A DNA stretch of 64,000 nucleotides from an uncultured Collinsella sp. (GCA_902493145.1 CABUOA010000008.1:1-64000); one strand, 5' to 3'; counted from the first letter of the stretch, positions 44,312 through 54,267 are shown. A program made the numbers and translations. Notes: generated by a model from the sequence alone, not told the origin.

Positions 44312-45328
44312 ATGATGAAGCCCATGACGAAGAAGCTGCTGTTAGGAATTCCCACCGTGACGCTTTCGGCCGTGCTGGCATGTACGGTGGCCGGCTGCGG
44401 CGGTAATGCGCCGAGTGGCTCGGGCGGGAGCGCACCTGTGCAGGAGAAGGCCGAGAAGCCCAAGGCCTATGAGTCGCAGACGGTCGAGGTGGCAGGCATT
44501 ACCTATGAGTCGGTGGCTCACGGTACGTTCTATCGCGGTGATGCCAAGAAGCAGGACGGCTTTTACCTGCACATCAAGATTACCAACAACAACACAAAGA
44601 ACAGGACGTTCAGTTCCTTTAACGTGCATGCTGCCCAAGGCGATCTTGAGGCAGGCGACCCGTTGTTTACTTCCGGCAAGGCGGCCGTGCTCGACTACGT
44701 TGCAAGCGAGGCTCCCGATGAGCTTCACGAGGGCATCGATCTTTCCAAGAGGCCAGATATCGGCCCGGGCGAGACCGTTGAGTACGTGTATTTCTGGGCC
44801 CCCAAGACAGCGTACTACGGGCCCATCACTGTCGAGTTCGTAGACGCTTACGCCCCCGCCAAGAATCATGAGGCCATGCACTTTGACACCACGGGATGCG
44901 AGACCAAGGAGTTCAAGGCGGCCGGCGGCGTGGCCGATTCTGGTGACGCGGCCAATATGACCGGCATCGCTTGCGCATCGTACAGTATCGAGGCCGCCGA
45001 TGGGTACACGCTGGATTCGTCCAACGAAGAGCACGAAAAGGCAAACTTCTTCCACGACGAGACTGGAGGACGCCTGAACATCAGCATCTTCCCGCGCTCG
45101 CCGGAGGAAGAGGTTGCAAGCCTAGAGCAGGTCTACGAAGGTAAGGAGACAACAACCGACCAGGTCGAGTACAACGGCATAACGTGGCTGCGCTTTACCG
45201 GTCCCGACAACGGCCATACACTGTTTGCGACGGCTCCCGCAACGGGTGAAACCGTCCGCGTGTCGATTGGCTGGAAGATCGATTGGGACGCCGCCGTGCC
45301 CATGATGGAGGCGCTGAAGCTCAAGTAA
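44312..45328 (+). CDS. Secreted lipoprotein with DUF4352-like domain
   Basis: 338 residues. Lys-rich start, hydrophobic core LLLGIPTVTLSAVLA, lipobox VAGC with Cys29, then a Gly/Ser linker (about 30-45). Residues about 55-175 form an immunoglobulin-like beta domain (FYLHIKITNNNTKNRTFSSF; PGETVEYVYFW) of the DUF4352 type. The remaining C-terminal part (about 210-338) is an unrelated domain starting IACASYSIEAADGYTLDSS. ATG 44312 has AAAGGAG 8 nt before it. Anchored on the outer face of the membrane; function unknown. A terminator follows. Confidence 0.8.
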   Translation: MMKPMTKKLLLGIPTVTLSAVLACTVAGCGGNAPSGSGGSAPVQEKAEKPKAYESQTVEVAGITYESVAHGTFYRGDAKKQDGFYLHIKITNNNTKNRTFSSFNVHAAQGDLEAGDPLFTSGKAAVLDYVASEAPDELHEGIDLSKRPDIGPGETVEYVYFWAPKTAYYGPITVEFVDAYAPAKNHEAMHFDTTGCETKEFKAAGGVADSGDAANMTGIACASYSIEAADGYTLDSSNEEHEKANFFHDETGGRLNISIFPRSPEEEVASLEQVYEGKETTTDQVEYNGITWLRFTGPDNGHTLFATAPATGETVRVSIGWKIDWDAAVPMMEALKLK

Positions 45329-45356
45329 CGCCGCGATTCTTACGTCAGGCGACTCA

Positions 45357-45391
45357 GGGCTGGCTCCGAGTTATCGGGGCCAGTCCTTTTT
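45357..45391 (+). terminator. Terminator after the lipoprotein gene
   Basis: GGGCTGGCTCCG (45357-45368) pairs with CGGGGCCAGTCC (45375-45386) with wobble pairs, followed by TTTTT. Confidence 0.8.
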
Positions 45392-45438
45392 GGTGCTCGA
45401 TGAGCCGAGCCGGCGTCTCTCACAAAAATAACTAGGAG

Positions 45439-48400
45439 CTAGCGAGACTTATCCGAATTGACCTCATTGGCGGTGTCTTTTTCGAGCGCCGTGCGGCGGG
45501 CGCTGTAGGCGACGAGGCCGGCGCCTGCAGCGGCGAGTGCTGCAGCGGCTGCCGTAAGGGGAGCGTTGACATCGCCCGTGCCCGCAAGCGCGCCCGCTTT
45601 TCCGGAGCGCTTGTTATTGCCGTGGTCCTTGCCACTGCCGGAGCTGCTTCCGCCGGAGCCGCCGCCCTCGTCAGTACCGCCGCCACTCGAGCTACCATCG
45701 CCGTCTGCTGTCATCGGGGCGTCGTGAAGTCCTGTCGTATCCGCGCTGTCGCATACGCCGACCTGAACTTCTGAGCGTTCGCATGCCGCGTCGGGCACAT
45801 GAAGCTCGTGCAGAACGGCACTCAGCGCCGAGTTTGCGCCCGGTCGGATCTCCTCGAGCGTTACGGGATCGAGCGCCACCAGATTACGCGCCTTCGCATA
45901 CAGCGTGACGCGTTTGCCCACTTCGTCGCTCCAACTCTCGGGGATGGCGAAGCTCATGCGGAACTGTGCCGTGCAACCCGGTGCCAGCACGGCGTTGCCG
46001 TTGTCGGCTACCAGCGGGTGCGTTGCAAAACGTGCGCCCAGCGTCTCGAGCGCGTACTTTACGTGTGCAATGTCGTTGGCCGAAGCGTCTTCGGCAAGCT
46101 CTGGATCGTAGATCGAAGCCATGCGTGCGTTCGCTCCGAATCCGATGGATGCGCTGGAGAACGGCTGGCTGGAGCCCTCTCGGTACAGATCGATTGTGCC
46201 GGCAGTCAGCAAAGTGTTGCCGTCGTTTCGCACCGTGACCATGAAGGATTCGCCTGCTGCTCCGGGCACCACCGCGCCCGAGGTAGCGACCGCGCCCGTC
46301 GGAGTGGCACACGCCACCAGAGGCACTTCGATGCCGTGCAGCTCTGCCTCGCTCTTCTCCGCGCTCACAATGTGCGTGGCGAGCGCGGAGAGCATGCCTC
46401 CCGACGTCAAAAATGTCGTTATCTGATCGACGGGATGGTCCAGCTCGCACATCACGAACGGCTCCGTGAACAGATCGCCTGCCAAGGTGCTGGCGAAGAT
46501 GCGGAAGTGCTTGCCCATTACTGCTACCGGGTTGCCTTCTTCGTCGTAGGTTTGCCCCACCTTGCCATCGGTGTTCTCTACATAGAGCGCGCACCTGCCG
46601 TTGTTGCTTACGCTAAACGATGCCGGGCCACAGCCTGCGGCACCCACGGGCTGCGTTGCAAATGCCGATGCGCCTCGCGTCCAAGTAATATGCTGCAGCT
46701 GCTCGTTGACGGTGGCCAAAAAGCCCGAATGTTGTGGCCACGGCACCGCATGGGGCACCGTGGCGTCTGGTGGCATAACGCCCCAGCCCGCAATGGACTG
46801 GCCGATCACGGCGTACGATGCGCAGCCGCAACCGTCTGCGGTCTCGTACGCAACGGGCACCACCATTTTGCCGTTGATATTCTCGGGCTCGCTCAGCTCG
46901 ATACTCGACGGTGCCTGCGGAAAGCGAAGAACTTGGCGGAACGTCAGGCTGTCGCCCAAATCATCCGACCACAGGGTAAAGCATTCCAGCGCAACCTCGG
47001 CCTCGCTGCCGAGCGCCTTCTCTGCGGTGGTTCCGCGGCGGTGGAGGTAGGCACCCGACAGGCGCCCGTCGACCAGCGTCTTGCCTGCCGTGATGCGCGG
47101 GCACTGCAGGCAATGGTAGCCATCCTCTTGCAGGCGGCCGCGCGAGATGCTGCGCCATGACGTATGCGACACCACGCGGATCTCGTCATTACTTATGCGC
47201 AGGCGCACAACGGACAGTATGCCGGCTGTGCTTGCCGTATCGAAAAGGGTGTTGTCGCCGGCGGGGCGCTCGCCCGAGACCAGCAGCACGTAGGCGTCCT
47301 GGTTTCCTCTTCCGTCCGTATATTCCACCACGTCGAAGTCGTAATCGAATATGCCGTCGCGCTCCACGTCGCCCTCGCCAAACCCAAGGGGAAAGTCCAC
47401 GGGCGTGGGAGCGGACCACGTGCCGTTTGCCTTTGTGTGCACCACCAGGCGCGAGCGGCCATTGTCGCCGTAGCGCACCGAGGCGATACGGAACAGGCAT
47501 TCTGCGCCGGCAATCATTGCCAGCTTCATGTGAGCTTCGCTGAGCACGCCGGAAAACAGCACACTGTCGCTCGATGGTTTGATACCGCCACGCTCGTCCT
47601 CCGATACACCAGCAGAATTGGCGTTGGGGTCCGCAACGGCGTTCGTCGCCTGCCCGATATAGGTGTACTCATACATTGGCGCGGCGTTTTCGTCGTTCTC
47701 TATCAGTGCATGGACGAAATGCTCGATCTGTCCCGTGTCGTCGCTTTCTGCATCCGCCTCGAGCTCAATGTGCGTAACCGCTTGATCCCAATCGCGCACG
47801 ACAGGCGCGACGTTTACGGCAGTGGCCTTAACCTCGGCGCGTGCGAGCAGCTCGGCGTTGGTGACGATGGTGGCCGACGCGATAAATTGCGGCACGCCAC
47901 CTGCCTCGGCGTTGCCGGCTGAGCCGAAGCGGGCATCCAGCGTATAAGGCGTATCTCCACCCAAGGCCAGCTCAGAGCGCTGGAGCACATACTGATCGCC
48001 ATTGTTCACTGACATATTCCACGAATCGAGGAGTGTGGGCCACGATCCCGACCAAGCTTTGGTGGTCCACTTGAACATGACGAACTGGAGTATCACATCG
48101 ACATCGACGTCTGCACCTACGCGCAGTCGCGGAAGCTGGTGTCCATCCGCCTTCTCGTACCCAATGAACAACGTGAGGGACGCGGCGCCGCGCACGGCAG
48201 ACGAGGCGACGCCTGCAACGCCGGCGCCAAAGGTGACGGCAAGCCCGATCTGGATGGTGAATGAGCCCGAGGTGTTGGAATAGTCGAGCGATATGTTTTT
48301 GAAAAAAGCTGCGCCGCTACCGTGTGTGTGGGCGCCCACGGCGAGCGTCAGTTTTGCCAGCACCCAGGGGTTGACGTTTAGGAAAAACGGCACCGGTCCC

Positions 48401-49806
48401 AAGGTGAACTGTTCGGTCCAGTTGAGGTCGGTTCTTACCTGGAAGAGGGCCTTAATATTGCCGTATGCGGGGTCGTTGTTGTCACCCCAGGTTTTGCCCA
48501 CCCAATCGTAGGCGAGCGAGCCGTACAGCTGTGTGGCGATATCCATCGTGAACAGCAGCGTGCAATGGTGGCGAAGGAGCTTGGTGTTTCTTGGGTCGGT
48601 GCCCGAACCGGCACTCATGCTCTTGTACTGATTCCACTTCCCCTCCATCTCGTCGAGGTAGCGGTTTGCCTGCTTGGCACCCGACTCGCGCGGTGATTTC
48701 TTCCAGTACTCTGGATCTGGATTGCCCGAATCGTTCATATAGCTGGCTGGTTTGTATCCTCCGCCAAACAGCACGTATCCAGCAAACGAGAAATCGAAGA
48801 GGATCGGAAATGTGGGCATCCAGCACGTGAACTTATTACCACCGATGCCGGGAAACGATGCGGGGAAATCAAACGGAGTGATCTCTTGGTCCATAGTGGT
48901 GGGGACGATAGTGGTCGATCCGGATTCCGCCTTTGCCGCCGGCGCGGTAACAACGGCCATGGGGGAGGAGAGCGTGTAGGTTTTGCCCTGGTAGTCGAGG
49001 ACAAAGCGCAGCTTGCATCCTTCTTCCAGAAGGCCCGACGCTGCATCGAGGAACTTGTCTTCGAGTGTGAACGTCGCCAGACTATCCGCGCCCGATGCGC
49101 TGGCCTTGATCTGACCAATCTGCGTGACGGTTTCGGTTGAGCTGCCCGCAGCGGGCATCACTTTATTGATATGCAATGTTGCCTGCCCGCCCTGCGGCAG
49201 ATGAGCCTGCACGGTAAAAGCGTGCGTGTCGGGCTGGTCGTTTGCTGCTTCGTCCGCTGGCATTGCCATAAACGTGGCGTCGGCGTACTGGATGTCCCAT
49301 TCGTCGAACGTGAGCTGGCGGAAGTACGGCTCGCCGTCGGAAAGCGGACGCGTGGGCGCGGTTATGGCGGTGCCGCCCTGGATACGCGCAAGGGGAATCT
49401 CGACATCACGGTAGCCCGCCATGCTAATGGAGATGCCGCCGTTAAAGTCGTACGCGTCAAGGAGCGTTGCCTCGTCCACGTAGCCTTCCGAAAGAGGGGC
49501 GACCTCAAAGATGGCCGTGCCTTCGTCATCGGTCGTGGCGGTGAGCTGCTTGCCTACGGCATAGCGCGACGTGAGCGTGACCTGCGCTCCCTTGATGGGC
49601 ATATTCTTGTTGGCGACGTCGACCACGACCACACCAAACATGGTGCGCGAGAGAACGAGCACCCTGAAGGGGTCTTTTTCGTCGGCATAGGCCGCGGTGG
49701 GCGCGAACGGCAGCAGGAAGGCATTTTCGCTTCCCGGCACGCGAGGCAACATGATGCTCGCTAGCGAGGATGCTCCGGCAACAAGTAACGAACGGCGATC
49801 AAGCAT
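45439..49806 (-). CDS. Very large Tat-exported, probably sortase-anchored cell-surface protein
   Basis: 1455 residues from ATG 49806 (GGGAG upstream); the frame back to 50091 is not signal-like. N-terminus DRRSLLVAGASSLAS has a twin-arginine signal pattern, with cleavage likely after AYA (about residue 41). Residues about 50-130 look like a carboxypeptidase regulatory-type beta domain (KGAQVTLTSRYAVGK). A long middle follows with repeated aromatic beta segments and no known catalytic motif. The end has a Gly/Ser/Asp spacer, LAGTGD (1407-1412), a hydrophobic stretch and a charged tail, the form of an LPxTG-type sorting signal. Its gene follows a LuxR-type regulator gene by 155 bp on the same strand. 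Possibly an adhesin; no enzyme activity can be assigned. Confidence 0.8.
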   Translation of the reverse strand: MLDRRSLLVAGASSLASIMLPRVPGSENAFLLPFAPTAAYADEKDPFRVLVLSRTMFGVVVVDVANKNMPIKGAQVTLTSRYAVGKQLTATTDDEGTAIFEVAPLSEGYVDEATLLDAYDFNGGISISMAGYRDVEIPLARIQGGTAITAPTRPLSDGEPYFRQLTFDEWDIQYADATFMAMPADEAANDQPDTHAFTVQAHLPQGGQATLHINKVMPAAGSSTETVTQIGQIKASASGADSLATFTLEDKFLDAASGLLEEGCKLRFVLDYQGKTYTLSSPMAVVTAPAAKAESGSTTIVPTTMDQEITPFDFPASFPGIGGNKFTCWMPTFPILFDFSFAGYVLFGGGYKPASYMNDSGNPDPEYWKKSPRESGAKQANRYLDEMEGKWNQYKSMSAGSGTDPRNTKLLRHHCTLLFTMDIATQLYGSLAYDWVGKTWGDNNDPAYGNIKALFQVRTDLNWTEQFTLGPVPFFLNVNPWVLAKLTLAVGAHTHGSGAAFFKNISLDYSNTSGSFTIQIGLAVTFGAGVAGVASSAVRGAASLTLFIGYEKADGHQLPRLRVGADVDVDVILQFVMFKWTTKAWSGSWPTLLDSWNMSVNNGDQYVLQRSELALGGDTPYTLDARFGSAGNAEAGGVPQFIASATIVTNAELLARAEVKATAVNVAPVVRDWDQAVTHIELEADAESDDTGQIEHFVHALIENDENAAPMYEYTYIGQATNAVADPNANSAGVSEDERGGIKPSSDSVLFSGVLSEAHMKLAMIAGAECLFRIASVRYGDNGRSRLVVHTKANGTWSAPTPVDFPLGFGEGDVERDGIFDYDFDVVEYTDGRGNQDAYVLLVSGERPAGDNTLFDTASTAGILSVVRLRISNDEIRVVSHTSWRSISRGRLQEDGYHCLQCPRITAGKTLVDGRLSGAYLHRRGTTAEKALGSEAEVALECFTLWSDDLGDSLTFRQVLRFPQAPSSIELSEPENINGKMVVPVAYETADGCGCASYAVIGQSIAGWGVMPPDATVPHAVPWPQHSGFLATVNEQLQHITWTRGASAFATQPVGAAGCGPASFSVSNNGRCALYVENTDGKVGQTYDEEGNPVAVMGKHFRIFASTLAGDLFTEPFVMCELDHPVDQITTFLTSGGMLSALATHIVSAEKSEAELHGIEVPLVACATPTGAVATSGAVVPGAAGESFMVTVRNDGNTLLTAGTIDLYREGSSQPFSSASIGFGANARMASIYDPELAEDASANDIAHVKYALETLGARFATHPLVADNGNAVLAPGCTAQFRMSFAIPESWSDEVGKRVTLYAKARNLVALDPVTLEEIRPGANSALSAVLHELHVPDAACERSEVQVGVCDSADTTGLHDAPMTADGDGSSSGGGTDEGGGSGGSSSGSGKDHGNNKRSGKAGALAGTGDVNAPLTAAAAALAAAGAGLVAYSARRTALEKDTANEVNSDKSR

Positions 49807-49961
49807 CTTGGGCTCCCATCCCGCAAATATCGGTGGAAATAATCCAATTGTGCGAGAAGGCGCCCCGTGGCGGTAGTGCCGTTCAAGGGTCAAAATGTCC
49901 AAATTGATCGAGCGAAGCGCCGGGTTCCGGAACGCGTTCGATGCGCTTGGCAGCCCGGTCG

Positions 49962-50966
49962 CTAACGCAACATGTGCGCGACCAGCTCGGCGCGTGTGCC
50001 GATGCCAAGCTTTGCGTATACGCCGGATAGGCGGTTTTTGACGGTGCCCGGCGATACTCCCATATGGCGTGCGATTTCGGCGTTGGTCCATCCGCGGCAG
50101 GCGAGCATGGCCATGGTGAACTCTGTGGTCGTTAAATCGTCGGCAACGTCCTCGCCCGAATCGGGGTTGTGGATGCGCCGCCAGCCGTAGCTGAAGCGGT
50201 ACGTGATCTCGATGATGCGTGCGAAGTCGTCAGGGTATTGCGTTTTTAGGCATGCCTCGATGAGCCCCTGCAAAAGGCCGTGGTGCTCGCCAATGAGCTC
50301 GATAAGGCCGTCGGGGCGCGCAATGTCCCAAGCGGCTCCAAAATGCGCTTTTGCGGCGTCGATGTCCTTGAGGCTCATACAGGCCATAGAAGCCGACAAG
50401 TGCAGGAACAGTTCCGAGATGGGATAGCTTCCCTGTTTCATAATTAGGGCGTTTTCCGCCATGCCCAGGCTGCGGCCGTATTCGCCGCGCAGATACAAGG
50501 CGTGCGCCATCACGTAGCTGGCGAACAGTCGCAGGCCTTCGGGTAGGTGCGCCGCAAGTGGATAAAACTCTTCGGCAGAATACGGGGAAGGCAAGTGCAG
50601 CAGGACGCTCGCGGCCGAGGCGAACAGGATATGCGTGGCGTGGACGGCGGGCGATTCCTCGCCGGCCGGCGTATCGAGGATGCCCGCAAGGCACCGGCGG
50701 GCGTCGGCGATACGGTTGAGCGACAGACTGGCGTATCCGCAGATAAAGCATGCGGAATAGCGCAGTGCGGGATCGGTGACGTCAAGATAGGGGTGTGCCG
50801 TCTTGGCGGCGAGTGCGGCCTGTCCGCGAAAGTACAGCGCTTCTGCCGTGGCGATGGCGCGTGAATCGGGGTCGGAAATGCCTGCAACCGCAGCGTCAAT
50901 CTGCCCCGGCACAAAGGCGGTGCACATCAACGGCATGGGAACGCATGGGTAGCCATCGCAGTCCAT
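49962..50966 (-). CDS. LuxR-type transcriptional regulator with helical-repeat sensor part
   Basis: 334 residues from ATG 50966 (GGGAG upstream). The last 65 residues are a LuxR helix-turn-helix: LTTTEFTMAMLACRGWTNAE then IARHMGVSPGTVKNRLSGVY and KLGIGTRAELVAHML. Residues about 30-250 are helical pairs like TPR (ALYFRGQAALAAKTAHPYLD; LYLRGEYGRSLGMAENALIM). There is no receiver domain, so it is not a classic response regulator; a MalT/LAL-like ligand or protein sensor is plausible, but no P-loop was seen. It lies directly upstream of the giant surface-protein gene, its probable target. Confidence 0.85.
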   Translation of the reverse strand: MDCDGYPCVPMPLMCTAFVPGQIDAAVAGISDPDSRAIATAEALYFRGQAALAAKTAHPYLDVTDPALRYSACFICGYASLSLNRIADARRCLAGILDTPAGEESPAVHATHILFASAASVLLHLPSPYSAEEFYPLAAHLPEGLRLFASYVMAHALYLRGEYGRSLGMAENALIMKQGSYPISELFLHLSASMACMSLKDIDAAKAHFGAAWDIARPDGLIELIGEHHGLLQGLIEACLKTQYPDDFARIIEITYRFSYGWRRIHNPDSGEDVADDLTTTEFTMAMLACRGWTNAEIARHMGVSPGTVKNRLSGVYAKLGIGTRAELVAHMLR

Positions 50967-51263
50967 CTTCCATCTCCCAACAGCTGGCAACACTAGCAGC
51001 AATTGTACTCTTGTTGCTTGGGACTGGAATTTGTGGGTATCGCCTACGATTGTGCCGAACGTATAAAGGAAGAGTCTATTGGCGATGCTCCCAAGGTGGC
51101 TACCGAAGTCTAGCTGACCTTGGGATATAGAAAAACTGCCGCCCCTGCAAAAAGCTCTGTCGCAGCGATGGGAAACGTATCTCGTTCTGCATATAATGAG
51201 GTCATATGACGGTGCGTCTGCATACGCGCGGCGCATTTCCATCGAACCGAGAAGGAGCTCTGC

Positions 51264-52244
51264 ATGGATCCCAACAAGCGTCCCGACGACATGGTACGTA
51301 TCACCACTCCCGAACTTGCCCAGGCGTTCATCGAAGAGCAGGTCGCTGCAATCCGCGAGCAGATCGGCGACAAAAAGGTCCTGCTGGCTCTTTCCGGTGG
51401 TGTCGACAGTTCGGTTGTCGCGGCCCTGCTCATCAAGGCCATCGGCAAGCAGCTCATTTGCGTGCATGTTAACCACGGCCTGATGCGCAAGGGCGAGAGC
51501 GAGCAGGTCGTCGACGTCTTCAAGAATCAGATGGATGCCAACCTGGTTTACGTTGACGCCACAGATCGCTTCCTGGACAAGCTCGTGGACGTCGAGGATC
51601 CCGAGGCCAAGCGTAAGATTATCGGCGCCGAGTTCATTCGCGTGTTCGAGGAGGAGGCCCGCAAGGTTGGCGATGAGGTCAGCTTCCTCGCCCAGGGCAC
51701 CATCTATCCCGACATCCTGGAGTCCCAAGACGGCGTGAAGGCTCACCACAACGTGGGCGGTCTGCCCGAGGATCTGCAGTTTGAGCTCTGCGAGCCCGTC
51801 AAACTGCTGTACAAGGACGAGGTCCGCGTCGTGGGTCGCGAGCTCGGCCTGCCCGAGAATATGGTTGAGCGCCAGCCGTTCCCCGGTCCCGGCCTGGGCG
51901 TCCGCTGCCTTGGTGCCATCACCCGCGACCGTCTTGAGGCGCTGCGCGAAGCCGACGCCATCGTGCGCGAGGAGATCGACAAGGCAGGTCTGACCATCTG
52001 GCAGTATTTTGCCGTCGTGCCCGACTTCCGCGCCACCGGCGTGCGCGAGGGTAAGCGCGCCTACGACTGGCCCTGCATCATCCGCTGCATCAACACCGTT
52101 GACGTCATGACCGCCGAGGTGCCCGAGCTCGACTGGGCGCTGCTCAAGCGTATTACCGCTCGCGTCACCGCCGAGGTTCCCGGCATCTGCCGCGTATGCT
52201 ACGACCTCACACCCAAGCCCGTCGGCACGGTGGAGTGGGAGTAA
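51264..52244 (+). CDS. GMP synthase, ATP-pyrophosphatase subunit only (second copy, no amidotransferase domain)
   Basis: 326 residues. P-loop SGGVDSS (44-50), [46 protein letters not shown] and the C-terminal dimer domain ending KPVGTVEWE. It lacks the 200-residue glutamine amidotransferase of the full-length GuaA at 26860. It also lacks the insert between the P-loop domain and the WQYFAV strand. It resembles archaeal two-subunit GMP synthases, whose amidotransferase is a separate protein; none lies nearby. It may use free ammonia or a distant partner. GAGAAGGAG precedes the ATG; TATAAT at 51192-51197 is a possible -10 box. Confidence 0.92.
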   Translation: MDPNKRPDDMVRITTPELAQAFIEEQVAAIREQIGDKKVLLALSGGVDSSVVAALLIKAIGKQLICVHVNHGLMRKGESEQVVDVFKNQMDANLVYVDATDRFLDKLVDVEDPEAKRKIIGAEFIRVFEEEARKVGDEVSFLAQGTIYPDILESQDGVKAHHNVGGLPEDLQFELCEPVKLLYKDEVRVVGRELGLPENMVERQPFPGPGLGVRCLGAITRDRLEALREADAIVREEIDKAGLTIWQYFAVVPDFRATGVREGKRAYDWPCIIRCINTVDVMTAEVPELDWALLKRITARVTAEVPGICRVCYDLTPKPVGTVEWE

Positions 52245-52277
52245 GCTAACTCAGCTGGTAGGCGACGAGAACTAGCA

Positions 52278-52362
52278 GATGTGACAAAGGGACAGTCCCT
52301 TTGTCACATCCTCGATATTATGTGTGGGATGGTACGCCACGCGGCGTGCCATCTCGTTCGTT
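52278..52362. repeat. Double-hairpin repeat, copy 1 (REP palindrome plus terminator-like stem)
   Basis: A 16-bp perfect stem with a one-base loop (52278-52293, 52295-52310), then a second stem GGGATGGTACGCC/GGCGTGCCATCTC (52326-52338, 52343-52355) with tail CGTTCGTTATTTT. It stands between convergent guaA-like and histidine-kinase genes; the kinase stop codon is inside the tail. It is about 85 bp long and has a close copy at 56311-56397. Confidence 0.7.
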
Positions 52363-53509
52363 ATTTTAATGAGCCGAGTGCGCGAGTGGGAAGAGTCACG
52401 AGCATAGTCGTTCCCCTCTCTGAGCTCTCTTCGACCTCGATGGAACCGCCGTGGAGTGCGGCGATCTCCCAGACCAGCGCAAGCCCCAGCCCCACGCCGC
52501 CATATGCCCTGCTGCGCGATTTATCGACGCGAAAGAAGGGCTGAAAGATGCTCGTCTGGTATTGCTCGGGAATGCCTTGTCCCTGGTCGTGCACCCGTAG
52601 CAGTATACGGTCGCCCTCGACGCGGGCGCTGATTCGCACGGTCGAGTTGGGCGTGCTGTAGCGAATGGCGTTTTCGGCCAAGTTGAACAGCAGCCGATAG
52701 ATCAGCGTGTCGCTGCCGGTCGTTTGCGCGTCGCCCTCGCTTGCGAGCGCGATGCCCTTTTGCTCGGCAAGGGGCGCCAGGTCGGTGAGCACTTCTTCGA
52801 TCATCGGCGCCAGGTCAATCGCATCGTTGCAGGGGACGCTGCGCAACTCGCTCATCTCGAGCAGGGTCTTTGTCACGTGCGTCATTCGCTCGGTCTGCTC
52901 TTGCAGCAGCCCGAGCAGACGCGCTGTATCTGCATCGGCGTCGGGGTGCTCGGCGCAAAACAGCTCAACCTGAGCTTGCATGAGCGCAAGCGGCGTGCGC
53001 AGCTCGTGCGCTGCATTGCCCGTAAACTGTCTTTGCGCGGAAAATCCCTCCTCAAGGCGGGCAATCATGTCGTTAAACGACGCGCTGCAACGCCTAAGCT
53101 CAGAGGGCACATCCTCGCTGATCTTTGTGTCGGCGAGGTTATCGGGCCGCACGCTCTCGACTTGTGCCGCAAAGGAGCGCAACGGCTGCAACGCATGCCC
53201 GCTCACAAAGTAGGCCAGGACGCCACCGAGCAGCGTCACCGCTGCGGTTATGTACCAGCTCGTCGCGCCAAACGATTCTTGGGCGTCGCTCACGACGATG
53301 GTCAGCTCATCGTCGAGCTCCTTGCTCGTCGGGTCGAACGAGCTGGGCGAGGCCGCCTCCACCTTGCTATGCTCCGACATTTCAGTACCGATTGAGTCCA
53401 TGTAGCGCATGCCGGAGTAGCCAACCAGGCAATTCATAAGTACGCAGGTCGAGCATACCAGCAGGGCTGTCATCAACGTGATGCGCCACTGCAGGGACAG
53501 CCGCTTCAT
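52361..53509 (-). CDS. Sensor histidine kinase
   Basis: 382 residues. Two membrane segments (about 9-33 and 85-103) bound a 50-residue outer loop; a HAMP-like region (about 104-155) follows, then HisKA with phospho-accepting His168 in AHELRTPLALMQAQ and the HATPase with NLAENAIRY, a DQGQGIP box and GGVGLGLALVW. The short outer loop suggests it senses the membrane or a partner protein. The gene overlaps the response regulator gene by 4 bp (ATGA). It is divergent from the CxxC-NapH-TlpA operon, which is the probable target. Confidence 0.94.
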   Translation of the reverse strand: MKRLSLQWRITLMTALLVCSTCVLMNCLVGYSGMRYMDSIGTEMSEHSKVEAASPSSFDPTSKELDDELTIVVSDAQESFGATSWYITAAVTLLGGVLAYFVSGHALQPLRSFAAQVESVRPDNLADTKISEDVPSELRRCSASFNDMIARLEEGFSAQRQFTGNAAHELRTPLALMQAQVELFCAEHPDADADTARLLGLLQEQTERMTHVTKTLLEMSELRSVPCNDAIDLAPMIEEVLTDLAPLAEQKGIALASEGDAQTTGSDTLIYRLLFNLAENAIRYSTPNSTVRISARVEGDRILLRVHDQGQGIPEQYQTSIFQPFFRVDKSRSRAYGGVGLGLALVWEIAALHGGSIEVEESSERGTTMLVTLPTRALGSLK

Positions 53510-54180
53510 TCGTCGTCCTCCATAACGTAGCCCTCGCCGATTCGGTTGCGGATGGGGTCGTGCCCCAACGCGCCGCGTAGCTTTTTGCGCAGCGACGAGA
53601 TATGCACGCGGGTCGCGTTGCTAAAGCTGTTGACACTGCTATCCCATACGTGGTCGATGAGCTCCTCCTGGCTTACCGGTCGCCCCTGATTAAGCATCAG
53701 GTATTCCAAGATTCCCGTTTCCTTGCGTGTAAGAGATAGAGCCTCACTGTCCACGGAAGCGATGCGCGCCTTGGTGTCAAAGTTGAGCTTTCCGCAGGTT
53801 AATACTATGTCGCTTTGTGCGAAGCGCCTGAGGGTAAGGCTGCGGATCCTTGCCGCAAGTTCGTCCAGATGAAACGGCTTGGTAAGGTAATCGTTGGCGC
53901 CGGCATCGAGTCCGGCAACTTTATCGGATACTTCGCCACGTGCGGACAGAATCAGTACCTTGGTCTCGCAGTCGGTTTTCCTAAGTTCCCTGAGCACGGT
54001 CATGCCGTCGATACGGGGGAGATTGAGGTCGAGCACCACGAGGTCAAAGACTTCGACGCCCAGCAGGTCGAGCGCCTCCTGTCCATCGTGACAGCAGTCG
54101 ACGCTGTACGCCAAGTTTCGCAAGCTGCGCGCGATTGCATCGCACAGTGCTCGCTCGTCTTCGACGATCAAAATACGCAT
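53506..54180 (-). CDS. OmpR-family response regulator
   Basis: 224 residues from ATG 54180 (GGAGAC upstream). Receiver domain with acidic pair ED at 8-9, phospho-acceptor Asp51 in LVVLDLNLPRIDG, and Lys in YLTKPFHLDELAARI (about 102). C-terminal winged helix with LSLTRKETGILEYLMLNQGR and RVHISSLRKKLRG. Paired with the overlapping kinase. The 87-bp gap to the divergent operon at 54268 should contain its binding site; no clear direct repeat was picked out. Confidence 0.95.
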   Translation of the reverse strand: MRILIVEDERALCDAIARSLRNLAYSVDCCHDGQEALDLLGVEVFDLVVLDLNLPRIDGMTVLRELRKTDCETKVLILSARGEVSDKVAGLDAGANDYLTKPFHLDELAARIRSLTLRRFAQSDIVLTCGKLNFDTKARIASVDSEALSLTRKETGILEYLMLNQGRPVSQEELIDHVWDSSVNSFSNATRVHISSLRKKLRGALGHDPIRNRIGEGYVMEDDE

Positions 54181-54267
54181 AACAGTCTCCTTGCACATTC
54201 CATATCGCGCTTAACACGGATTTTATAGCCGATATGGTCCAATGGTCGCGTAACGAAAGGAGTGGTC

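Noticed and set aside
45799..47160. A 453-codon plus-strand frame inside the surface-protein gene
   Set aside because: Cys/Arg/His-rich shadow with no ribosome site or motif; the minus-strand frame with signal and anchor is the real gene.
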